DNA from: Hypsibius dujardini
Lineage: Eukaryota; Tardigrada; Eutardigrada; Parachela; Hypsibiidae
Direction: 5' to 3'
Assembly: GCA_001579985.1 (NCBI GenBank)
Contig: LRSR01002069.1
Coordinates: 1-29,031, forward strand
DNA: 29,031 nucleotides
Below are positions 1 through 10,300 of the stretch, one piece after another. Positions within the stretch are counted from its first letter, which is position 1; each line of letters starts with the position of its first letter. Under the pieces are notes generated by a model, which saw nothing but the letters and a program-made list of their open reading frames with translations, ran no database searches and had not been told where the DNA came from. A program made the position numbers and the translations under genes.

Positions 1-136
1 GTGTGGTCTCAAGGGTCCACAGCTGTACACATGTGCCATTTTCTGTCACATTTCTGCCATTTTTCGACTTCTTCGGTTCCTTTTTCTTTCTTCGTTTTGC
101 CAGGGATTAGTTTAGTGTGTGACATTACGCAAAAGG

Positions 137-188
137 TGTGAGATTAAAACGGTTTGTGTGAGATTAAAACGGTTTGTGTGAGATTAAA
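137..188. repeat. 20-bp tandem repeat, about 2.6 copies
   Basis: Direct repeats of GTGTGAGATTAAAACGGTTT. They lie in unmatched sequence inside the PARP relic region. Confidence 0.85.
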
Positions 189-549
189 TGGCCTTAATGT
201 TACACATTTTTTGGAAGTCCTATTGCAGTTTCCATAAAAAAGTTAACGTGAAAGAAAGCCTGAAAATTATTGGGGAAAAGGTACATGCACTGCAGTCTTG
301 TGTATACCCAATCTTTCAAATCCAATGTAAACCCGATTCAAGCTACCGAAGTCAGTAATGCATAGCACTGCTGCACTAACCGAGACAAATGGCTTGATTC
401 GGTCAACAGAAGTCTTTTGCCACATGAGTACATACTGCTCTACTGCAAAGCATTCTTATTTGTACTAATTCCTTGTTCGCTATATAGAAAAATTTCAGTT
501 CCTTAACATACCTAGTTTTCGTATGCTAGATTCAGTGATGAAAACGAGG

Positions 550-583
550 GCAAGCGTGCGGAGCGTGCGCAGCGTGCGCAGCA
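550..583. repeat. 10-bp tandem repeat (AGCGTGCGCA-like)
   Basis: Three imperfect copies of AGCGTGCG followed by GA or CA. No function can be assigned. Confidence 0.7.
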
Positions 584-1021
584 TGACCTTAAAAAATTGT
601 TGACCGGATTTGTGTTACATTAAAACTTCCTGAAAAAATATCCTGACATGACAACAGTTCCAATGTGTTTTGCAGGAAAGGCAAGATCAAACCAGGCACT
701 GACGACTTGGGGTAGGCTGATTGCGTGAACAAATTGAGATGATTTGGGCGTGCCGCGATCAGGTGACGTCGTTGGCTAACAAGGAGATGACGACAATTTT
801 TGAAGCCAATGACCAACATGTGCCGGTTAGCGCAAAGGTGCGTAAAAAAAGTTCTTGAACATTCATGCCATAAAAACATGAGGCTTGACGGACAATCAAG
901 CCGTGACACTGGTTGGAATTGGAAGTAGTAATGAAGTTCTGCGTATTTCAGGTAGATAACCAGGCACACAGGCAGGCAGCCAGACAGACAGACAGACAAG
1001 ACAAACAGACATAGGGAACAC

Positions 1022-1300
1022 TCTGCCGTGTTGATAGATTTGGTGATACGATGAATACAGGGATCGAGAAGTGTTCCACGTATTTAGTTTTAATTGCCGG
1101 TGAAAATTTCCCGATTTCCAATATATATATATATATATTTATATACAGCAAACTGGGCATTTTATATATATTTATTGTCCCCAATTTGGACTACAGGGAA
1201 AAGGCGAACAATAAACATATTGGTTGATGAGATGGAATGATCCTTGAAGCCAGGCGGTGACGTGCGCTTTGGGCTATCCCAGAGTGCCGAATAATATTCT
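1022..1300 (+). pseudogene. Decayed second copy of the receptor cyclase 3' end
   Basis: Positions 1028-1060 match the start of cyclase exon 20 (12485-12515; TTTGGTGATACGAT shared). The copy then jumps directly to sequence matching intron 21 and exon 22 (12735-12970), including the TA-rich stretch, CCCCAATTTGGA, the acceptor and the terminal exon. The terminal exon copy reads in frame into TAA where the intact gene has a Leu-Glu pair, so it would stop early. About 220 bp (rest of exon 20, intron 20, exon 21) are missing. It lies immediately after the PARP relic, so the order is PARP then cyclase, the reverse of the intact genes downstream. Confidence 0.85.
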
Positions 1301-2859
1301 GCAGTAATTATGGAAGGTCAATAATTTCGCACTGGGCCGTTCTTGCTTCCTTCCGTCCGACCATCCTTCCGTTCGGTTTTTGGTCTGTTCGTTCGGTTTT
1401 TGGTCTGTTCGTTCGCTCCTTTGCCATCCGTCTTTCCGTTTTCTAATTGTAATTGAATGCTCCACAAATACGGATGAAAACAGTGCTCGTAAATATATTA
1501 ACTAAGGGAACTTGCTGCGCCAAGTAAAAGGTGCACCACGAGATGATTGGCCAAACAAAAAAACACGAAACTTTATGCAGAAGCAGCGTAACCTGCTCCC
1601 GTATTCCGGGCCGCAACATTGTGTGGGTCTTCGCTTCAAAATAAATACGTAGGAGCTGCGAGCGCGCACAGGCAGGTCCAGTCGCTTTGTTATCAATCGA
1701 ACACGGTGGGATCGCATTTACGCTTCTTCGTTCTTTTTGGAACGCACAATTAAGACTTAAAAATTATTAAGGGACATCAGAAACTGCCTTACAATTTAAC
1801 GAATTTCATCTTACAGGGGTCACCACGAACATTGAATAGTTTTCAAACGGTGGCCTCGCAAACTGAGTGCAACTGACGCTAGCCTCACAAATGACAAAAA
1901 CGCCACACCTGAAGCCTCAATTAAGTTTATGATAAAAACTAATTTTTAATCTCACGCAGGAAGCCTTCCTGGGGTCGCTGACTAAAATGGCCGATTTTGC
2001 TTTTTAACACGGGCTCAGTGGGTTGATTGCTTCATTACTTGATTGTGTTAGTGAATCCTTTGAAATTCTGCCTTTCCATCAAGTGGTTCTAGAGGCAGTG
2101 TGGCAAACAAAGTAACCCTAAAAGAAGAACTCATAAAAGAGTTGCATTCTATGAAACTCAAAATGTTTTAGGAGCGGAACTAAAACGATGTTTATGTGTA
2201 GAAAGTACTTGTTTTCGCACTTTTGCGCGAATTATTTTTTCTCAAAAATTTCCTGCTGCATTTCAAGAACCAATAGAACGTGGTTTTTATAGAGAAACTA
2301 TAGAGAAACTTACAATGAGCGGTTTTTCGTATAAACTTCAAACACGATTGGCGGAACTGAAGTTCGTAGTATACTTTTCGGCTTAAATTGGCGGGCACAA
2401 AAGTACACTTTCAGGACAAAATTCCTCAAAAGCTCAATTATTGTCAGATTCGTTTCAAATTAAGTTTTAGCTAATCTTAAATTACTGCCCTCCTTGCCAT
2501 TGAAATTAATTTTTATTTTCCCACACTCATGGATGTTGGAGGGAGTGACAAATACTATTCAATATTCGTGGAGAGCCCTGTGGTAGCAGATCCCACAATA
2601 GTTTTACATTTGTATCTGGGTCTTTTTTCAATTGCGCAGCGCCGTTATCCCTCGGGATATTGTCCTCGCTTCGATGACGGAGCTTTAAAAGCGTAGACTG
2701 ATTAAGAATGTCCTTAGGTAAGACATGTTGACATTTCTCTTACTGTCTTCTACTTGTCTTTGATTCTTGTCGGCTATTCGTCTCGGAGTCGTCCCAATTG
2801 CCAAAAGTTGATGGGCTTGCAGAGTCTCTTTCACATGAAGGTTCCTGTTTTTATTGTAA
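1301..2859. other. Intergenic region, no gene seen
   Basis: Short open frames occur but none shows a recognisable domain or flanking splice sites. Positions 1371-1414 hold two copies of a 20-bp unit (GTTCGGTTTTTGGTCTGTTC) in a pyrimidine-rich stretch. Nothing else stands out. Confidence 0.6.
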
Positions 2860-2959
2860 AATGCGCTGAGCTCTGGCCCGACAGAATGCGCTGAGCTCTG
2901 GCCCGACAGAATGCGCTGAGCTCTGGCCCGACAGAATGCGCTGAGCTCTGGCTCGACAG
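2860..2959. repeat. 25-bp minisatellite, 4 copies
   Basis: Four head-to-tail 25-bp units, each containing TGCGCTGAGCTCTGGC followed by CCGACAG. The last unit differs by one base (CTCGACAG). The near identity suggests recent expansion. Confidence 0.95.
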
Positions 2960-4393
2960 CATAATTATGTCCAGTGATTGTTCAGCAATTTGTAACCACA
3001 AGAGAATATTTGACAAGATCAAGTTTTATTTTAAGAAACAAGGGGCATCCCATGCGGGCTCGTTGATTGCCCAGGCCGAACGCGCTCCTGGGTTCGTTTT
3101 CAATTCTCCGAGTAAGTCCCATGATGTTTGCAGCGCAATATGTAGTTACTGAAATGCAACCCATAAAACTATGGGCAAACACCCGAATATAACCATCACC
3201 CGACCAATAAAATCGGTTTAGCGTAACTATGCACAAAATTATTGCGCAAAAATCCCTCTGGCAAACGGGATTGGCTCTCCGGATCAACAAATACTTGAAG
3301 AGTAGCCAGTTCGTAGTCTCTAATAATAATAAGTTTAACAGCTTTGATGCTATCAAACGCCGCACGAACGAAAATTGAATCCATCTCACCTCACCAACAA
3401 AACATAAAACCAAAAAACAAAACAGACAATGCAAACAAACAAAACAAAGTCAGAAAAACGAACCAAATAAGAAAAAAGAAGGTTCACAACACTACTTGAA
3501 AAACGCCCCAACCCTTCCCCCCCCCCAGGGCTTCCTCTCTCCAGAGTCGGTTTTTGGTTGACGGCGACAAAACACCTATAAATGTACCATTGTCGCCTCA
3601 GCCGCTTCGGACACTGCAACCAAAGGTATGTCTAACTGAAAACCATTCTGGTGTAGATTACCTCAATGACTTTATCTCAATGACGCGCGCTTAGCACTGA
3701 CCTCAAAATAAGGACTTAACACGTAAAATAGCCTAACAAGTTGCAAAAATTGAGGATCGTCACGTCAGTTGAGCACGGCAAACGGACAAAAAATTCTACC
3801 TTCCTTGTGGCCAAGCGCATGATTCTTACACAACTCGTAAACCCACTACAGACTACAACCCATTGCACAAATATTTCATTCGGGACCTCTTCGCGTGTCA
3901 AGTAGTGCTACGTATGGGCGCTTAAGGTTGATTGTATTGCGCCATTCATAAGAGTACTCGTACATTTGCATATTCTGGGAGACGGAAATTAATTAAAGGT
4001 ATATATACATACCGGTATGCCGCGCACTTCAGACCCGCCTAATGTTCTGGTACAATGTACATGCGTGTTTAATTGGTACGAGCAGGTTCTCGGATGAAGT
4101 GTCAAAATTATTGTATTTTTATTAGTATCAGGCATTTCAATAACTCATTTAATTGCGGCGTGTTTTTCATTGATCATTTCAATCACCCTTCACATCAGTC
4201 AGTGTCAGTCAGCCTAAAATGGAATTTCAATAAAAAACAATGTTCCACCTTCCGTTTCATCAGTCGACCGGCGCAGTCAACTCTTTCTTGATTAACGGGA
4301 TCGTGACAGTTTTTCTTTGCAACTTCTCCTGCTGCTTTTTTTACTGCAAATATTTACTAGATTATGTAGTATCGAGAGACCGGCACATCTGCT
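2960..4393. other. Intergenic region upstream of the receptor cyclase
   Basis: The longest open frame (2982-3434, minus) shows no domain I recognise and no start or splice context that would support it, so it is not called. There is a C run at 3518-3527 and a TATA-like stretch near 4001 (GGTATATATACATACC) about 390 bp upstream of the cyclase ATG; whether that is a promoter cannot be judged. Nothing else is supported. Confidence 0.5.
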
Positions 4394-7300
4394 ATGATTT
4401 CTCGCTTAATTATAGGGGCGGTAGTAGTGTTTTTGTGGAGTTATGACCCATTCGTATTAAGAACATGCAGTGGGACGGTGATCAACCTGGTCATGGTGAC
4501 GAGTGAGCATCCGCGGTTTGGATTGGTGCCCACCGGACCGGCCTATGATGTGGCCATCGAACGGGTCAAGCGGTTGTATCCGGAGGCGCTGCAGATGTGG
4601 AATACCATTCGCCGGTTTCAGGTCTATTTACCCGGTGTCTTCCCGTGCGATGCTGCGAGTGTGGAGATGCAGGCGGTGGCGGGCCGGATGTCCTCCATGC
4701 TCGAGCAGTTGGACGGCTTCACCGTCCTGCTGTGTCCAGGTGAGGTGTTAAACAATTTTAAACAGTATTTTGCAAATTTCAAGCAGCCCCGCAACTTTAA
4801 AGTTCAGTTGAGTGAACAGAAATCGATTGAACCGTCCTTGTGTGAGAATTCGGAGGTCGCGATGCCATTTTGTTTACAATATTCTCAATCCCTTTCCAAA
4901 ACCTGATACTAGTACTTGTATGGAGAATGAAACGTCTTAATAGAACGACTTGAAAAAAATACGTCTGATAACATCTTTATTCCTTTGTTGTCATGTAAAA
5001 TTCGGAGGAAAAAATGATATAGGTCCAATGGAACTGGAACTGCCTGGCCAATTGATGATATTTTTAAATTGATTTTCGAACACCTTTTAAACAGAACAAT
5101 TCGTTTAATATGCGTAATTTATAGTTTCTGCAATGCACATGTACGAATTGCACGATTGGACTGCGAAATTAGGAGTGAGAATAACTTGACAGTCATGATC
5201 ATCATTTTGTGGGAATTGTTGCAGGTGTTTTGGGGTGTAGGTCGTTAGGTGTGGGTTGTGGTCGCGTGCTTCATCGGTTAAAGCGAAATGGATTGAGTGG
5301 GAATAATTACGGGGAAAGCAGATGTGGGAGTTGTGCGTCGTAATCGTTATATCGCTAATAAAAGATCGCTTTTTGGCCAGGTGTTATTATTGATTGGATT
5401 GTGGAACGTCACAATCTTATTGCTGTTATTATTACGCGGACTGTAGAGGTAGACGGAGTACAGTATGAGGGGAGGGCCCTGGAATGGGCCACCGGGCGGC
5501 AGGGGCGCTCTGTCGCAGATGATCAAAAACAGATGAGTCATAGTCAGTCATAGTCACTACATAGTCAGCGTCCTCTACAATGAGCTTTTTCCAACCGTCC
5601 GCTTATTTCGTTTTTTAAACACGTTCCCACAATTTGTTTTCATGTTTGATACGCGTTCCACTGGGTTATCAATTATTTCCTGTCGTTCAGGATCTTGATG
5701 ATAGCCGAAACCTGTGTGGAAGTTGTGATTCCAGGGTGGCCCATTCCAGGGTACGAGAAAGTCAAGTGGCCCGTTCCAGGGCACTTATCTCGTAGTATTG
5801 AAACGATGTCCATTAGGCGGAAATTAAATTCTCTTGGAGCAAATGAGTTGGTTTCTAGTCAAGCAAAGTGTTTCCAGGGTGCACAGTACTCCAACCGGAA
5901 ATTTATCTCTTTTGGCGACCCTAGACTGCGCCTAAAGAACGCTGCAAAATAATGGTTTATAGATCTACTTTTCCTACTACTATCTATTTTCCTATGACAA
6001 AGTAAAGGTATGACAAGCCATATCTGTTGCAGGTTGCAGTCTGGAAATAATGGTTCTAGGTGATTTCGCGAGAGGTAAAAACCAATAATCTCGCCGGAAA
6101 CCCTTCGAAATATCCGCCTCTTAATACTATGAGGAGAAGTCTGTCTCTCGGCTAACCCTCCAGTTGGTCGATAAATCGACTCACTCATAAATCTCTTTGA
6201 TGGCAGGTGCTTGATTGTTTCATTTTCTGTACTATATCCTAGTAAACCATAGCGTTTCCGGAAATCAAGCAATCAAGCACCTGCCATCAAAGAGAAACCC
6301 ATGAGTGAACCGATTTATCGACCAACTGCAGGGTAATCCGAAATACACCTTTCACCTCATACACTTTATGCGGGTATCATAACTCAATATATAATGTATG
6401 GCAAAGGATTAATACTTTACTGCTGGCTTCGGTTTCAGAATGGAACGTTCCTCTCCTCGCTAGGTACGTAACCGCCATGAATCCGGGGTTTCCGCAAATC
6501 CGTTTCCGATACGAAGTTTCGGTTCTCAGAAACCCGTCCGGTTTCTCAATTGAAAGCCTTTGAAAAATATCGCGCACTTGAAGTGACCGCTGAAATTTGT
6601 AGTACAGTAATGATTGTTCTTTGTAGTTCCGCGAGCGATGGACGCGTAAGTTACAAGAACCATGATTTTCCCTATTCGTAGCTTCAGTTTGTTGGACTGA
6701 CTCTTCGTTTCCAGCTAACAAACAAGAAACGATATCCCACCGTAACGGCTTACGGCCCGGTTGACATCCAGAGTTTTGCTAATGCCGCGAAAATGTTCCT
6801 GGACCGGAACTCGTGGCGGACGGTGACGCTGATGTGTGACAAGATCAATCGGTGGCCCCTTCTGAGTACCGTTTACTTCCTCCTCTGTCAGAATGTGCAG
6901 ATGAAGCTGGAGTCGGACCGTCAGTACTCCGTAAACCTTATCCCGTTCGACTCGAGGAACGACACTCGCTATGACGTCATGCTGGACAGCGTTCGTTCGC
7001 GTAGCCGAAGTAAGGCAGATATCAATTCGTACTGTACGTTCCCGATCTCAAGGTCGATTATGCTCCACCCTCGATGATTCACATTAAGCTTGAGCGGATC
7101 GTTCAATCCCGTTCACTTGTCCGTGATTGGTCGATTGGTTTTTGCATGACAGGCTATGCTACCTTGTTTGTTTGAAATGATAATTTCGGTTTCGAAATTT
7201 TGAAGTCAATAAAGTTTAGGTGAATCTGAATAAACAACCAATCGAGCGACGGAACGTGTTTTCGGACCGGACCTAAAATCGACACTTGAGATTGGGAGCG

Positions 7301-10300
7301 TACAGTAAGGTGTTCCGAATGCTATTCCTCTCATGGATTTCAGTTCTGCTGGACATTTCCTTGATTATTTTAGTTGTGTTCGTCTTTACTCGGCCAAGTG
7401 TCCTACGAGAAATATTGGTAAATAAAATATTATAAATACTGGTCACTATTGGGAGTTATGGTTGACTGATGCTTGCCTGTTCGGCCAAAAACGGCTACAG
7501 CCTCTAACAAGGGCGTATATTAAGAAACCAAAGTCTAGACTTTTATTTACATCCGTTCGTAATAAAATGGACCTGTACGGTTATTGCTGTGTAGGTCACA
7601 GCTGACAGAATGCTGATGACCGGTGGCGATTTCGTAAGTATTCCCTGTGTAATTTCTTCTTGCCACACTGATTGTATCGCCCTTGCCGGAAATGTTCTGG
7701 TTCTGCGCCGTGTCGATAGAGCTGTAGCCACATAATCTTTGATCTTTTTTTGCGATAATATTTGTTTCATCTTTGTGACCTAAATGTGGATGCATAAAAT
7801 TTGTTGGTTTTCATCGCGCCGGAGTCGACGAAGCAGCCGACCTTGGGAGACGTCCAATGGCGCAGCGAGGATGGGAGAGACGATGAGGTACACGACATCG
7901 GCACCTGATTATAAAAATAATATGAATATCAAAGAGTCGGAAGCGATATTATTGCGATAAAAATACTCGTACATTGAGCGACAGAATTTAACCTGACGGA
8001 GGGTCCCGGAAATGGACAAAAGGGGCGGGGCAGGAGTAATACTTGACTAATCCACCAATCAACCAGCGGAGTTCCGGAGCAATCGGAGCGTAGTTGATTG
8101 GTTGATTGTTTGAGTATTACTCCTGCCTCGCCCCTTTTGCCCATTTCCGGGGCCCTTCATTAGATTAATATCTGTCGCTTACTGTATGACGTGAGCGTTG
8201 TTATGCACGGGTGAGTTCTCCTGGATTTTCTCCTGGTTGTTTAGTATCTGGAATAAAGGGATTTCTACTGCAGAAAGCTCATTAAAAATGTCTTCCCGCC
8301 TGTTTGGTAGGCGGCGTTCCGTGCCTTCCAGTCGACCGTGCTCATGTATCATCCCACTCCGGATCTCGCCACTTCCAGTCCGATTTTTGAGGCGATAAAC
8401 GAAGTGTCCCGGGAGAAGTACAACAAGACCTTGACGGAGGATGAACAGGTCTGAATGCCTAAGCAGTTTGACTTCTTTATGCACGCTGAATACAAGGATA
8501 AGACTACACACTTGCTTTCAATGCCTATGTGCCCAAGTTAAAACCACCTTTTAAGCCTTGACTCAGCAAAATAAGGGGTCCGAGTTCAAGCCAAATCCAG
8601 CCAACGCGAGCAGCTGTTTTCGATCGATCAACTGATTGAGCAAATTTATCTTTTGGTGTAAGATTTTGTAAATAATTATGTTTTGTCTGATTTTAATCCG
8701 TTCTGTTCTCCGATGATTGGAGCAGTTCAATCAATAATCAATCTATCGTTGAGAAGCAGCAGCAGGCGCTAACTGAAACTAACTCGAATTCGGACCCCTT
8801 ATTTTGCTGGGCCAGAGCTTAAAAGGTGTCTTTAATTTGGGCACATAGACATTAAAAATAAGTGTGTATTTGCCGTTGTTGATGTCATCCCTTGCTCCCT
8901 TCAGATGAATGATGTGGTCATATGCGCGTACCTGTCTATTGCGACGATGGCTGCTGTAAGAAATTATAGAATCTGCCTGTTACGGTGACCATCCCTGCGA
9001 ATATATATGTAAATAATAACCTATTGATGCTGCATTAGGTTTTGAATGAAACGTACAAAAGGCTGGACACTCTTACCACTACGGAGTTCAGCAACTTGCT
9101 GAGGAATCGCACGTACAATCTTGACATCTTGCAGAACGTCTATCTGGATGAATCCGGTATGAAGAAGGGTGACATAGATTTTGTGCGGCTCAACAAGACC
9201 TCCGGAAGCTTTCAGGTGAGATCGATATGCCTGTTGCATCGATGTTTAAAGCTCAACGCCGCTTATTGTGTCAAATTGAATTTTGTTGCAGAAAGCATGG
9301 TTCTACTCGACCATCTCAAAAAGGTTCAGCGTGGTGTCGGAGCTAGCGTCCGTCTGGTACAACGGAACCGCGCCTCCTGATCAGCCAGTGTGCGGATTTC
9401 TCAACGACAAATGCTATAAGCGAGGCGATGGTATAACACATGTTCAATTAATTTATCTTATATCCGGAGAAAAAGACGTTTCAAGTGACCTTCTTGATCG
9501 CTTTGCATAGATAAGGCATTACTTATTGCTGTTGTATGTTCAATCACTGCCATACTTCTGTTGGTATTTGGAGTCTTTTTCAATTGGTAAGTACATTATG
9601 GTAAAATTGTTCCCACAACAGCAGACAAACAATTAATTGACTCCCAGTTGTTCTACATATACACAAATATATGTATATATATCTGTATGTCTGAAAGTAC
9701 TATTCTTTAGGCGTTACCATCAGATGCGGGATCAGAACTCTCTTTGGTGGAGCATCGACATGGTTCCCTTCAATGATGACGCATCGGCCGTCACTCTTCC
9801 ATCCAGTTCAACCATCGCGCAAGAAGCCACTTCAAACGATATGTTGCTGAAATTCCAGTTCAAACTGAGAATGTATGAAAAACGGGTGGTCTGGACGGAG
9901 GCAGTTATCCCCGCTGTGTCGCGAGACAGTATCAGCCGACGGAGCCAAATGCGGAAATGCCTTGCTGCTGTACGGTTACGCCCTTTCTCTCCAAAAAAAC
10001 TTACCACTAATGTGCTCCCTTTTCTCAATACAGATACGAAATTTCCGCAGTGAAAATGTTGGACAGTTCATTGGGATCGTTATAGCTCCGGCGTTCACGT
10101 ATCTGGTCTGGGAATTTGGCAGTCACGGTTGTTTGAGGATGCTTCTGGATGCGGACAGCGTTCAGTCGAGAAACGTCGACCTCCTGACCTCCATGATATG
10201 GGACCTTCTTGAGGTACACATCAATAACTTCAAATTAATTTCCAGCCCTTTAATACAGTATCCTGCAATTTCGGTACCGTATCTTAGGGTCTCACTTACA

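Larger units (their letters stand above)
1..1012 (+). pseudogene. Decayed second copy of the PARP 5' region
   Basis: Three blocks match the intact PARP locus in the same order and strand. Positions 1-110 resemble 15890-15990, just upstream of the PARP start (shared CAAGGGTCCACAGCTGT, then a similar pyrimidine-rich stretch). Positions about 640-840 match the end of PARP intron 2 and exon 3 (16840-17075). Positions about 945-1000 match intron 4 up to its GACA tract (17300-17360). The exon 3 copy cannot code: about 33 nt of the basic stretch are missing, a TAG stands where the intact gene has TCG in GGG-TCG-GCT, and one T is lost just after, shifting the frame. Exons 1, 2 and 4 are absent. This is a relic of a duplicated PARP gene, not an active one. 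The material between the blocks (110-640) was not matched to anything. Confidence 0.85.

Noticed and set aside
2982-3434. 150-aa minus-strand open frame in the intergenic region
   Set aside because: No domain, no matching splice structure, and it overlaps other frames with no codon signal. Treated as chance.
5695-5952. 85-aa plus-strand frame (CVEVVIPGWPIPG) as a candidate second exon of the cyclase
   Set aside because: The 42-nt exon at 6033-6074 gives the conserved GCSLEIMVLGDFAR with correct phase, so this frame is not needed.
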